From contig NZ_BMZI01000004.1 in NCBI RefSeq assembly GCF_014652715.1, forward strand, positions 532,225 through 568,438: DNA of 36,214 nt, written 5' to 3'. Shown piece after piece: positions 25,592 to 32,515 of this stretch. The position numbers were made by a program, and so were the translations under genes. Numbering within the stretch: the stretch's first letter is position 1; every line of letters begins with the position of its first letter. The notes under the pieces were generated by a model. It was given only the letters and a program-made list of their open reading frames with translations. It was not told the origin of the DNA and searched no databases. Origin of the DNA: Salinicola rhizosphaerae. Lineage in GTDB: Bacteria > Pseudomonadota > Gammaproteobacteria > Pseudomonadales > Halomonadaceae.

Positions 25592-26154
25592 ATTCAGGAT
25601 AAATAAAAGCGAATGATCGAAAAGATCCGACGTGCAAAAGTGGCTGGATCTGGCCGTGGCAAAGTGTTTCGGTTTGTCCGTTAATATCGAATACGCTATT
25701 GGTTGATCTCGATAACTCGATATCAAGAGCCTCATTAGTTCAGTATTTCAGAAGCTTTATTCTTTAACCCACGATATCAACCTGCAAAGTAGCACCGATT
25801 TTTCAAATGAATCTCGCCTAATTCCACTGGCATTTCTGACAAACCCGGCTACGCGAAATCCCTTTCAATAGTTTAAAAACGGCCTTTGTCGATGGATCGC
25901 CATGAATTGACCACTCATGGCATCGCTGAGAATGTTACAGCGTTCTTTCCCGGTTTTGCGCATATGGTGATGGTGATCTAACGTTCTCTCCGGCGGGCAT
26001 CGTCTGTCCCGGCAGACGGTTTCCGGCATTAAAGACCGGTGACACGATTTCTGTTAACGGAATCGGATTGAAGTGCTCTTCCTCGGGAAAGACTTCGTCG
26101 CCAGATCATTGCGAGAGTTCGCGTTATCTCGTCAACCCAAGGAGTGGATACGAC
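25592..26154. other. AT-rich intergenic region upstream of the HbpS-like gene
   Basis: About 560 bases, clearly lower in GC than its surroundings, with no credible gene on either strand. It contains a 6-bp hairpin (CGTCTG/CAGACG, 26001-26018) and an imperfect 21-bp inverted repeat centred on GTTAAC (26045-26065) that could be regulatory sites for the next gene. The low GC may mark a long regulatory region or imported DNA. Confidence 0.4.
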
Positions 26155-26577
26155 ATGGCAAATTCCCAGAACAGCACCGTTACTTATCATGCCGTCAGCC
26201 AGGACGCTGCCGAGGCAGTGATTGCTGCGGGCATGACATCTGCCAAGGAGATCGGCTCACCGATCTCGATCGCCGTGGTTGACCCCGGCGGTTGGCTGGT
26301 CAGCTTTCGCCGTATGGACAAGGGCGTCGCTGGCGGCGTGGATGGCGCCATCGAGAAAGCCCGCTCCTCCGCGAAATTCCAGTCGTCTCTGGCGGATTTC
26401 GAGAAGCTGGCGGACAAGCAAAGCTATATCGGCAACTTGCCCGGTCTGATTCCGCTGGGCGGCGCCGAGCCGCTCACCGTTGACGGTGAGTTCGTCGGCG
26501 CCGTGGCCGTCTCCGGCGCCACGGAAGATGTCGAACAGAAAGTCGCAGAAGCGGCTGCAAAGCACTTCAACAGCTAA
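26155..26577 (+). CDS. HbpS/GlcG-like (DUF336) protein
   Basis: The 140-residue protein has the GlcG/HbpS fold pattern: ISIAVVDPGGWLVSFRRMDK, AIEKARSSAKFQ, GGAEPLTVDGEFVGAVAVSG and a final amphipathic helix. Members include the Streptomyces haem-binding HbpS and proteins beside glycolate or aromatic degradation genes; most have no known activity. There is no signal peptide, so it should be cytoplasmic. AAGGAG precedes the ATG. It is a single gene, followed by a hairpin terminator at 26762. Confidence 0.85.
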   Translation: MANSQNSTVTYHAVSQDAAEAVIAAGMTSAKEIGSPISIAVVDPGGWLVSFRRMDKGVAGGVDGAIEKARSSAKFQSSLADFEKLADKQSYIGNLPGLIPLGGAEPLTVDGEFVGAVAVSGATEDVEQKVAEAAAKHFNS

Positions 26578-26761
26578 GTTGTTGCTCTGGCGTTCTGGGG
26601 GAGCGAGCTGCACCGGCCTCCAGTCGCCTCGTAGCTATAAAACACCGGTGGGCAGCGTTGCGTTGCAGGAGCCGTCGACCGCGTTGTCGATGGCTTTCGG
26701 TCGAGCTCATGTCCCGCAACCGCTTGCTCCATGCTCGCGTTCAGCAACCATGAAGAGATAA

Positions 26762-26804
26762 AGCGGCGGCGATGACGGAGCGTTCCGTCATCTCGCCGCT
26801 TTTC
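26762..26804 (+). terminator. hairpin terminator downstream of the HbpS-like gene
   Basis: AGCGGCG and GATGACGGA (26762-26779) pair with TCCGTCATC and CGCCGCT (26784-26800) around a GCGT loop, with a small internal bulge, followed by TTTT. It lies 185 bases past the stop and shields the VOC gene. Confidence 0.6.
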
Positions 26805-26869
26805 CGTGAGTGGGTTTCGAATTTGCGCAAACGCTTCTACCGGAAAAAGTTCCAGTCAAGAGATAGCTC

Positions 26870-27397
26870 ATGGATCGACATATTAGAGGTATCGAACATG
26901 TGGGCGTCACAGTGCCCGACATGAAGCAGGCCGAGGATTTTTTTCATGCTGCGTTCGGCGCGACGGTGATGTACCGAACGCTGGAAAAGCAGGAAGGAAA
27001 CGTCCCCGGGTACAAAGTAGGGCCGGTCAATAGCCTGCCGACCGACGATGAAATCCGGGCGATTTCGATGTTGCGATTGGGCAACGGCGCGAATATCGAG
27101 CTTTTCGAAATGTTGATGCCCACGCGCGACAAGGCACCGATCATTACCGATATGGGGGTGACGCATTTCTCGATCTACGTCGACGACCTGGAAGCTATCG
27201 CGGGCCGTGCGCGTGAGGCAGGTGCCACGTTGATGGAAGGGCCGGCTGACACCTTTGCCCAGGAAGGCGGTGAGGGAAATCGAAACTGGTTTTTGAAGAC
27301 CCCGTGGGGGAGTCTTGTCGAACTCATCACGCTACCGTCTCCAATGACTTACGATTCTGAAGAGAGTCCGCAGCGGGTGTTGCCAATTCCGCTCTAG
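26870..27397 (+). CDS. VOC-superfamily (glyoxalase-like) protein
   Basis: The 175-residue protein consists of two beta-alpha-beta-beta-beta modules of the vicinal-oxygen-chelate fold: IRGIEHVGVTVPDMKQAEDF at the start and THFSIYVDDLEAIAGRAREA in the second half. The four expected metal ligands appear to be present: His10, the Glu in NIELFE, the His in THFSIYV and the Glu in LVELITL. VOC enzymes include glyoxalases, dioxygenases and fosfomycin-type resistance proteins; no substrate can be assigned. It converges on the zinc-ribbon genes, with the minus-strand terminator at 27418 just after its stop. Confidence 0.85.
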   Translation: MDRHIRGIEHVGVTVPDMKQAEDFFHAAFGATVMYRTLEKQEGNVPGYKVGPVNSLPTDDEIRAISMLRLGNGANIELFEMLMPTRDKAPIITDMGVTHFSIYVDDLEAIAGRAREAGATLMEGPADTFAQEGGEGNRNWFLKTPWGSLVELITLPSPMTYDSEESPQRVLPIPL

Positions 27398-27417
27398 ATA
27401 TTGGCGGCAGGACATTC

Positions 27418-27449
27418 AAAAAAGGCCGCCACTGGGGAGGTGGCGGCCA
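27418..27449 (-). terminator. rho-independent terminator of the zinc-ribbon gene pair
   Basis: On the minus strand GGCCGCCAC (complement of 27449-27441) pairs perfectly with GTGGCGGCC (complement of 27433-27425) and is followed by seven T residues. It lies 25 bases beyond the stop at 27474. Confidence 0.88.
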
Positions 27450-27473
27450 ACAGGCTTGGACGATCGAAACTAC

Positions 27474-27680
27474 TCAAGAGACCTTGCTCTGACCCGAGCC
27501 GACGCGGGGCGTAGAGGCGACTGCTTTCGAGGTAGACCTTGCATCGCGCCCACTACCATCGACTCGCTGAGCACTGCAGTTGGTGCAGCGCCACTGCCGA
27601 TGCTCGTAGGGACCTGCGGCAACATAGAACTCGCTGAAGCCGCAGAGGTGGCAGCCACCACTGAGTCTGACGCGACTCAC
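27474..27680 (-). CDS. mini zinc-ribbon protein, 68 aa (second of pair)
   Basis: This small gene starts with GTG at 27680, overlapping the stop of the preceding gene in a GTGA junction, and ends ahead of a strong terminator. The product carries two CxxC knuckles, CHLC (Cys10, Cys13) and CTNC (Cys32, Cys35), separated by SEFYVAAGPYEHRQWR, a classical zinc-ribbon spacing, then a basic Ser-rich tail. The family is not recognised. Overlap and shared terminator say that it is co-translated with the 83-residue zinc-ribbon protein. RNA or protein binding is possible but unproven. Confidence 0.65.
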   Translation of the reverse strand: MSRVRLSGGCHLCGFSEFYVAAGPYEHRQWRCTNCSAQRVDGSGRDARSTSKAVASTPRVGSGQSKVS

Positions 27681-27928
27681 GCGCTGCGACGGCCTGCCAT
27701 GGCCGAATCGCCCTGCCAACCATTCTCGCGTGCCATCTGAAGAATCAGGCTCCGCGACATGTTGAGTGCCTGCACGTGATAGCCAGCGGCGTGCCGGTCT
27801 TCGAAGTGGCCACATGTGTCGAGGAACTCGCCGCACTCTTCGCAGTGGATCTCGTCCCATTCGTGGTGGGTATCCGGCGCGGTCGCCTGAGTGCAACCGC
27901 AGCGTGTGCAAGTGATCTGGAATTTCAT
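27677..27928 (-). CDS. small zinc-ribbon protein, 83 aa (first of pair)
   Basis: The protein begins MKFQITCTRCGC and has two cysteine pairs (Cys7/Cys10 and Cys29/Cys32 in CEEC), with a further Cys12, Cys39 and several His residues, so one zinc ribbon is likely. The C-terminal half (YHVQALNMSRSLILQMAREN) looks helical. The start at 27928 is fixed by GGGAGG nine bases upstream; the frame is open further back without similarity. It overlaps the following zinc-ribbon gene by four bases. Function is unknown. Confidence 0.7.
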   Translation of the reverse strand: MKFQITCTRCGCTQATAPDTHHEWDEIHCEECGEFLDTCGHFEDRHAAGYHVQALNMSRSLILQMARENGWQGDSAMAGRRSA

Positions 27929-28040
27929 GTTGAACCTCCCTGGCGCTGGACTTTGACCTTCCGTGGTTAATTTCCAATCGGCTTGGGGGCCGAGGCGTTG
28001 CCTCGAGGCCACATCGACAACATGACACATCTTCAAAACT

Positions 28041-28074
28041 TGTACAAAGACATTTTTATGTACAGTTCATGAAC
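28041..28074. promoter_or_regulatory. TGTACA pair and GTTCATGAAC palindrome in divergent region
   Basis: TGTACA occurs at 28041-28046 and again at 28059-28064, 18 bases apart, directly followed by the 10-bp perfect palindrome GTTCATGAAC (28065-28074). The block lies between the divergent zinc-ribbon and amidohydrolase genes in an AT-rich stretch and is a candidate operator and promoter region. Confidence 0.35.
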
Positions 28075-28140
28075 GGTCAGCCGCCTGGCCGAGATTCTGA
28101 GGAGATGCGAATAGATAGTCCGGTGCCGACCGTTCCGACG

Positions 28141-28212
28141 TCGGCTGTTTCGGCGTCCCGGGGCTCGGCTATTTCCTCGTCCCGGGTCTCGGCTATTTCC
28201 TCGTCCCGGGTC
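28141..28212. repeat. 24-bp tandem repeat, three copies
   Basis: Three head-to-tail 24-bp units start at 28141, 28165 and 28189. The last two are identical (TCGGCTATTTCCTCGTCCCG plus GGTC) and the first differs at a few positions. The array ends directly at the TTGACTATAGTCAA palindrome, upstream of the amidohydrolase gene. Confidence 0.8.
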
Positions 28213-28226
28213 TTGACTATAGTCAA
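28213..28226. promoter_or_regulatory. 14-bp perfect palindrome, candidate operator
   Basis: TTGACTATAGTCAA is a perfect palindrome 82 bases ahead of the amidohydrolase start. A related 12-bp palindrome with the same ACTATAGT core stands at 33880-33891. Such symmetry is typical of dimeric repressors (for example the GntR or MarR families), but the protein is not known. Confidence 0.5.
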
Positions 28227-28308
28227 TGGTCGAAGGCCCGCCGCGGTCGCCGTGCCGCTGGCGAGGTCCCGTCCGCTCCGAATCAGACTACTGACAAGGA
28301 AAGTCGAT

Positions 28309-29745
28309 ATGCCGAATCCACCGCATCTGTCGCGTCGCCAAATACTTGCCGGTATGGCCGCCGGTACCGGAAGCCTTGCGCTGGGAGGTCCGCTGGCCTC
28401 CGCTAGCGCGAGTGCCGCCGAGCCGCCTCGGGGGCTGGGGCCCGTGTGGAAGATCGAGCAAGCCACCATCATTACCATGGACGATGCCAGCAACGACCTG
28501 ACTCGCGGCGACATTCTCGTGCGCAATGGCGTTATCGAGCAGATCGCCCCGCAGATCGACGCGCCCGATGCAGAGATCATCGACGGCCGACACCGCATCG
28601 CCTTCCCCGGGTTGATCGATGCGCACAACCATATGTGGCAGACCCAGATGCGCGGCATGTTCGGTCAGCGGCCCGGCAATCTCTTCTTCCCGCTGACGCG
28701 TGAGCTGGACGATGCGTTTCGCCCGGAAGATGTCGCCATCAGCGAGCAGATGTCGGCGTTCGAGAATGCGGCTTCCGGAATCACCACCAGTAATGATTTT
28801 TTCGACAATAACCGCTCGCCCGAATACGCCGAGGCCGCGCTCAATGCGTTGGCGGGGTCGCCGATTCGCACGCGGCTGCTCTACGGTAACCGCAGTAAGA
28901 CCGCGACGGACGGTATCGACCTCGAACATCTCGGCCGGTTGCAGGATAGCTGGGGGCAACGCGCCGGACGAGATCGTCTGATGCTGGGCATGGCATGGCG
29001 CCTGCCCAAGAATCTCGAGGATGAAGCGGCCATGACGATGAAGCGCCGCGAGTTCGAATTCGCCCGGGAACGCGGTCTCCCGACGGCCGTTCACGTCAGT
29101 GGCGAGCAGCACCATGCCATGTTCCAGGCGCTGATCGATGGTGGCTATCTCTATCCGGGCCTGCAGGTCATTCATGCCACGGATGCCAAAGCGGCGCACC
29201 TCCAGGCGCTCAAAGACTCGGGCGCCAGCCTGGCGCTGTCGCCGTTGACCGAACACCGGGTTGCCTACGGTCTGACGCGCTACTCGCACTTTGTCGACGT
29301 GCCGCGTCTCGGGCTGGGAATTGACGGCAATGGCCTGGCAGGCTCGGCTGACATGTTCGATACGATGCGTCTGATGGCGATGACCGAGATCGGCGCAAGC
29401 CACGATCAGACCGCGATCGATACGCGGCGGCTGTTCTCGATGGCGACCAGCGGCGCGGCGGAATCGATGGGAATCAGCGATCGTGTGGGGTCGCTCACAC
29501 CTGGCAAACAGGCAGATATCGCGATGGTCGATACGCGTGCGCTCAATCTGGGTATGACGGGGGACGATCCGGTCACGCTGCTGATTTTCTGCGCCAAACC
29601 GGAGAACGTCGAGTTCGTGAGCGTCGGTGGACGCGCCGTTAAACGGGAAGGGCAGCTGCTGGACCTGAACCTCGATCAGATGCTGGGCCAAGTCGCACGC
29701 TCCATCGAGCATCTGCAGCAGGCAAGAAGGGCGCTGGCGTCCTGA
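28309..29745 (+). CDS. Tat-exported amidohydrolase (chlorohydrolase/deaminase-like)
   Basis: The 478-residue protein starts with a twin-arginine signal peptide (SRRQILAG with Arg9-Arg10, a hydrophobic stretch, likely cleavage after ASASA), so it should act in the periplasm after folding with its metal. The mature part is a metal-dependent amidohydrolase of the TRZ/ATZ-SsnA type: IVRNGVIEQIAP-like beta domain, DAHNHMWQTQMRG with His106-x-His108, HVSGEQHH, VIHATDAKAAHL, a GIDGNGLAGSADMF Asp and the C-terminal LTPGKQADIAMVD. Most relatives are cytosolic deaminases of purines or triazines, so Tat export is unusual. The ATG at 28309 has AAGGAAAG upstream; the upstream open frame consists of the tandem repeats. 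Confidence 0.88.
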   Translation: MPNPPHLSRRQILAGMAAGTGSLALGGPLASASASAAEPPRGLGPVWKIEQATIITMDDASNDLTRGDILVRNGVIEQIAPQIDAPDAEIIDGRHRIAFPGLIDAHNHMWQTQMRGMFGQRPGNLFFPLTRELDDAFRPEDVAISEQMSAFENAASGITTSNDFFDNNRSPEYAEAALNALAGSPIRTRLLYGNRSKTATDGIDLEHLGRLQDSWGQRAGRDRLMLGMAWRLPKNLEDEAAMTMKRREFEFARERGLPTAVHVSGEQHHAMFQALIDGGYLYPGLQVIHATDAKAAHLQALKDSGASLALSPLTEHRVAYGLTRYSHFVDVPRLGLGIDGNGLAGSADMFDTMRLMAMTEIGASHDQTAIDTRRLFSMATSGAAESMGISDRVGSLTPGKQADIAMVDTRALNLGMTGDDPVTLLIFCAKPENVEFVSVGGRAVKREGQLLDLNLDQMLGQVARSIEHLQQARRALAS

Positions 29746-29867
29746 GCCTCCGGGGGCCAGTTCTCCGAATCGGGATATTGGACGTCCCGATACATATTGA
29801 AACAAATGTGTCGAGTCGGGTTGATGTAGATCAACTTAACTGATGCCAAAGAGGTTCACAGTAGTCA
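29746..29867. other. region between the amidohydrolase gene and the small RNA
   Basis: This stretch holds an inverted repeat ATCGGGA-N9-TCCCGAT (29769-29791), which may be a weak terminator for the amidohydrolase gene though it has no T tract, an imperfect repeat around ACATATTG-AAA-CAAATGT (29792-29809), and the FNR/ANR box at 29821. Confidence 0.45.
29821..29834 (+). promoter_or_regulatory. FNR/ANR binding box upstream of the small RNA
   Basis: TTGATGTAGATCAA matches the FNR/ANR consensus TTGAT-N4-ATCAA at every defined position. If it acts as a class II activator site centred at -41.5, transcription starts near 29868-29869, immediately before the first hairpin of the RNA at 29870. No good -35 is needed or seen; CACAGT around 29857-29862 would be the weak -10. 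Confidence 0.75.
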
Positions 29868-30003
29868 AACGGTGCCAGGGAGGCATCGCACAGGGATGAA
29901 AGCCGCAGGACGTGGCCTCACAAGGATGCATGGCAGGGAGCCATGGCAAGTCAGCAAGGAACCCGCAGCGCTTGGAGGGGCCGGCCAACCGGCCCCTCTT
30001 CTT
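29868..30003 (+). ncRNA. putative CsrA/RsmA-sequestering small RNA (Rsm/Csr type)
   Basis: This stretch of about 135 nt holds seven GGA motifs (29879, 29894, 29908, 29924, 29937, 29958, 29974). Three are shown in hairpin loops with perfect or near-perfect stems: CGGTGCC-AGGGA-GGCATCG (29870-29888), GCCGC-AGGAC-GTGGC (29902-29916) and CATGGC-AGGGA-GCCATG (29929-29945). It ends with a terminator, GAGGGGCCGG-CCAA-CCGGCCCCTC (29975-29998) followed by TTCTTC. Repeated loop-displayed AGGA/AGGGA is the hallmark of CsrB, RsmY and RsmZ RNAs, which titrate the translational regulator CsrA/RsmA. No GacA site (TGTAAG-N6-CTTACA) is seen upstream; instead an FNR/ANR box sits where an activator should. The exact 5' end is estimated. 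Frames through it look non-coding. Confidence 0.75.
29975..30003 (+). terminator. rho-independent terminator of the small RNA
   Basis: A perfect 10-bp stem (GAGGGGCCGG with CCGGCCCCTC) closes a CCAA tetraloop and is followed by TTCTTC. The T tract is interrupted but the stem is very stable. Confidence 0.8.
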
Positions 30004-30033
30004 CGCTGTGCTTTCACTTCGCCTTGCCTCCAT

Positions 30034-30085
30034 CTTCGTTTCGTCTCTATCTTCGCTTCGTCTCTATTCTTCGCTTCGCTACTGG
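30034..30085. repeat. pyrimidine-rich 17-18 bp tandem repeat
   Basis: CTTCGTTTCGTCTCTAT, CTTCGCTTCGTCTCTATT and CTTCGCTTCGCTACTGG follow one another directly. The array lies between the small RNA terminator and the membrane-protein gene at 30261; the rest of that 250-bp gap shows nothing further. Confidence 0.55.
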
Positions 30086-30260
30086 CGATTCTCCCCTCTA
30101 AGGTTAGTGTGGCTCGCCACGCTCGATCATCGGTCGTCTTCTCGGCTGATAGGGAGCGGTCAGCCCACCGCACTACCGCGTTCGTCTCGACACAGGTTAT
30201 GGCGATGCATCAAGCTGGCCTCTATCGTGACGCGCTCACCCCAGCGGAATCTTCGACGCC

Positions 30261-30923
30261 ATGGAATGGTTGACCGAGAACAGCCGAGCCATCTCGGCCG
30301 TGACCAGCATCTGCACGCTATTCGTCTGGATCTTCTACGCCCAGATTCTCTACCGCAACTTCGCGCGGACGCGACGCCCACGGATCATCATCAATCGCGG
30401 CCAGGGCGACGATCTGACGGCGCTGTGCCTGATCAGCAACATGAGCTCAGAACCGATTTTCCTCGAGCACATCATTGCCACCTTGCACACCAGCCAAGGC
30501 ATGTATACCCAGGACATGATCGATTACGAGGCCGAGCATCAGCAGGATGAAGGTCAGCAGTCCGACGGCGAAGACGGTCAACGAAGCTCCCGCTATCGTT
30601 CTAGCCAGGGTCCGATGCTCTCCGGTAGCTTCAGTCACATCGACACTTTTCAGCAGATCCTGCGACGTCTCTGCCGCACGCACGAGATCGCGCTGAAAGG
30701 GGACGCCCCCACCGGCGAGCTGTCGTTCCAGTTTCTCGATATTCGTGTCGTTGCTATCTACGGAAGCGAAGATCATCCGGTCGGTGCCGCGCGTCGGTTC
30801 AAGCTGCAGACCATGGACGACGGTCGCCATACGCTGGCACCGGTCTCGTTGGATACCAAACGCTACGCCAACCGGCTCCAGCGCTGGCGAGTCAGACAAT
30901 GGATTCGCCAGCTGGATCGCTGA
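30261..30923 (+). CDS. uncharacterised one-TM protein, paralogue A
   Basis: The 220-residue protein has one N-terminal membrane helix (about residues 11-31, AISAVTSICTLFVWIFYAQI), then a basic RTRRPRIIINRG segment and a predicted cytoplasmic beta-rich domain with the motifs LISNMSSEPIFLEHI, GPMLSGSFSHIDTF and VVAIYGSEDHPVGAARRF. An acidic, Gln-rich insert lies at about 88-115. It aligns end to end with the gene product at 32516 (paralogue B), which shows that both are real. I do not recognise the family. The ribosome site is weak. It is followed by an inverted repeat CGCCTGC/GCAGGCG (30926-30967) and the DUF2076 gene. Confidence 0.8.
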   Translation: MEWLTENSRAISAVTSICTLFVWIFYAQILYRNFARTRRPRIIINRGQGDDLTALCLISNMSSEPIFLEHIIATLHTSQGMYTQDMIDYEAEHQQDEGQQSDGEDGQRSSRYRSSQGPMLSGSFSHIDTFQQILRRLCRTHEIALKGDAPTGELSFQFLDIRVVAIYGSEDHPVGAARRFKLQTMDDGRHTLAPVSLDTKRYANRLQRWRVRQWIRQLDR

Positions 30924-31012
30924 TTCGCCTGCCGCCCTTCGGGGCCTCTCACCGGTGACCGCAGGCGTGGCTCGAGCTTCTGGCAGAACTCTTTTGCCAC
31001 CGAGCCCCCGTT

Positions 31013-31057
31013 ATCGCGTTCACTGCCACAGCGTCTACCGCCATCGCGTTCACTGCC
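31013..31057. repeat. 15-bp direct repeat with 30-bp period
   Basis: ATCGCGTTCACTGCC occurs at 31013-31027 and 31043-31057. It lies in the leader region upstream of the DUF2076 gene. A GGAAC-N18-TCTTA arrangement (31076-31103) just downstream faintly recalls an extracytoplasmic-function sigma promoter. Confidence 0.5.
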
Positions 31058-31149
31058 GTAGAGAAAGCACTCGTGGGAACGTTTGCTCAGGGTGCCAGTC
31101 TTATCCTCACCGCAGAATCCATTCACGTCGAAGGGTAGGGGAGAGTGTC

Positions 31150-31746
31150 ATGGCCACCACGCAGGAAGAAGATCGGCTGATCGACGGCCTGTTCGATCGT
31201 CTCGAACAGGCCGAGAGCGCGACCGGGGAACGTGACAGCGATGCCGAGGCGCGCATTCGCTCGCGCCTCGAGCGTCAACCGCACGCACCCTATTACATGG
31301 CGCAGACCATTCTGATCCAGGAGGAGGCGTTGAAACGACTCAACGAGCGAGTCGAGAAAATCGAGCGTGAAGCCGGTTCGCCCGCCAGCGGGGGATTCCT
31401 GGCCGGACTGTTCGGCGCGGGCGAATCGTCTCCTTCCCGTCGACCCTCGACGCCTGCCGATAGCGGAAGGTTCGGTGATCGGGCGGCACGAGAAACGCCG
31501 CGCGCAGAAGTCGGTAATGCTTTGCGTGGCTCGTCGCGCAGTGGCGGATTTCTCGGTGGCGCCCTGCAGACCGCGGCCGGCGTTGCCGGTGGCGTCGTGA
31601 TGGGACACATGCTGATGGATCTGTTCGGTGCCGGTAACGACACGGATGCCATCGAAGAGAATTTCGTCGAACCGGAAGATGCAGACTTTGATCAGCCGGT
31701 TGACGATGGTGGCGATTTCGATGATTTTGGTGACGATTTTCTGTGA
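31150..31746 (+). CDS. DUF2076 family protein
   Basis: The 198-residue protein begins with the DUF2076 signature (ATTQEEDRLIDGLFDRLEQA, then PYYMAQTILIQEEALKRLNERV), a helical segment that may form a coiled coil, followed by a Gly/Ser/Pro-rich low-complexity middle with GGFLAGLFG and GGFLGGALQTAAGVAGGVVM glycine-rich hydrophobic stretches, and a very acidic tail ending DDFGDDFL. Members are annotated only as putative periplasmic or membrane-associated proteins; no function is established. The ATG at 31150 follows GGGAGAG. It stands between the two paralogous one-TM proteins, which hints at a shared role. Confidence 0.85.
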   Translation: MATTQEEDRLIDGLFDRLEQAESATGERDSDAEARIRSRLERQPHAPYYMAQTILIQEEALKRLNERVEKIEREAGSPASGGFLAGLFGAGESSPSRRPSTPADSGRFGDRAARETPRAEVGNALRGSSRSGGFLGGALQTAAGVAGGVVMGHMLMDLFGAGNDTDAIEENFVEPEDADFDQPVDDGGDFDDFGDDFL

Positions 31747-32515
31747 AGTTCGAGATTGCGCAAGTCGCAAGTCATCGTGTGACAGTAGAGGTCATCTGCA
31801 GCGTATGACTCACGCTAATTTTTAATAGCCGAGTAATTTGTAACCTCGACCAACCGCGATGTCGGTTATCGTGGATTGCAGGCAAAGTCAGCGCGATGAC
31901 CGATAACTACGGCAAAGCCGCCGAGGGAGGTGGCGCGTCACTTCCGAGGCTGGGCGGACGTTTCTTGAGCCGTGCGGAAAGGCTCGCTCACGAGGCGGCT
32001 ACAACAGGTTTTGTCATTGTCAATCGAGCATCGGATCTTTTCGCCACCAGTCAATACTACGGTCTCTATAATGGTGATATCGCGCAGGAAATCTGCCGTC
32101 CATTATGCTGAAACATTTTTTCTGAAGAGCAGGAACGGTTCGCGTTGCTTGGACCATGGTCCGGTCATGAGTTAGCAAACAGGAAGTCGCCATCGATGTC
32201 GCAACTTTCGGAACAAGTTACGCCTGCTTTCTTGTGCCGAAACTCTGCCATGAATCTTCCTTCGATAAAGCCCGACAAGTATGTGCCAATCCGGCTTTCG
32301 TATACCCGTGGTTTCTCTTCAATAGACGGGACGCCTATCGCGTCGGCTGAAATTTCTTCCTAGCTGCCATTTTTGTCTTCCTGTTTTGTAACATTTTCAG
32401 GCTTAAGAACTTTTATCGGGTTGTATTTTCTGGGGATACGAGGCTACGTTGTCTGTACACCTCTGCGGGTCTCGATATCCGACAGTGATCACCCCGAATT
32501 CGAGAGGGAAAACCG
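31747..32515. other. AT-richer intergenic region between DUF2076 and paralogue B
   Basis: About 770 bases of lower GC content hold only doubtful short frames, of which the one at 32196-32363 has the best ribosome site and is listed separately. A TATAAT hexamer at 32067-32072 lacks a convincing -35. No repeat or RNA structure of note was seen. It may contain remnants of lost genes. Confidence 0.4.
32196..32363 (+). CDS. doubtful small ORF, 55 codons
   Basis: A frame of 55 codons starts at an ATG with AGGAAG nine bases upstream. The product (MSQLSEQVTPAFLCRNSAMN...) has no recognised domain, signal or membrane helix, and codon usage is less GC-biased than in neighbours. It may be chance or a gene remnant. 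Confidence 0.2.
   Translation: MSQLSEQVTPAFLCRNSAMNLPSIKPDKYVPIRLSYTRGFSSIDGTPIASAEISS

Noticed and set aside
28069-28308. 80-residue N-terminal extension of the amidohydrolase
   Set aside because: It is made of the 24-bp repeats, would bury the Tat signal inside the protein, and the ATG at 28309 has its own ribosome site.
29872-30273. 133-codon plus-strand frame over the small RNA
   Set aside because: It runs through the terminator stem and the pyrimidine-rich repeats, has no family likeness, and its codons follow the RNA hairpins rather than a protein pattern.
31896-32111. 71-codon plus-strand frame in the DUF2076-paralogue B gap
   Set aside because: The ribosome site is weak, no domain is recognised and the third-position bias falls off in the second half; it may be a remnant but I cannot support it.
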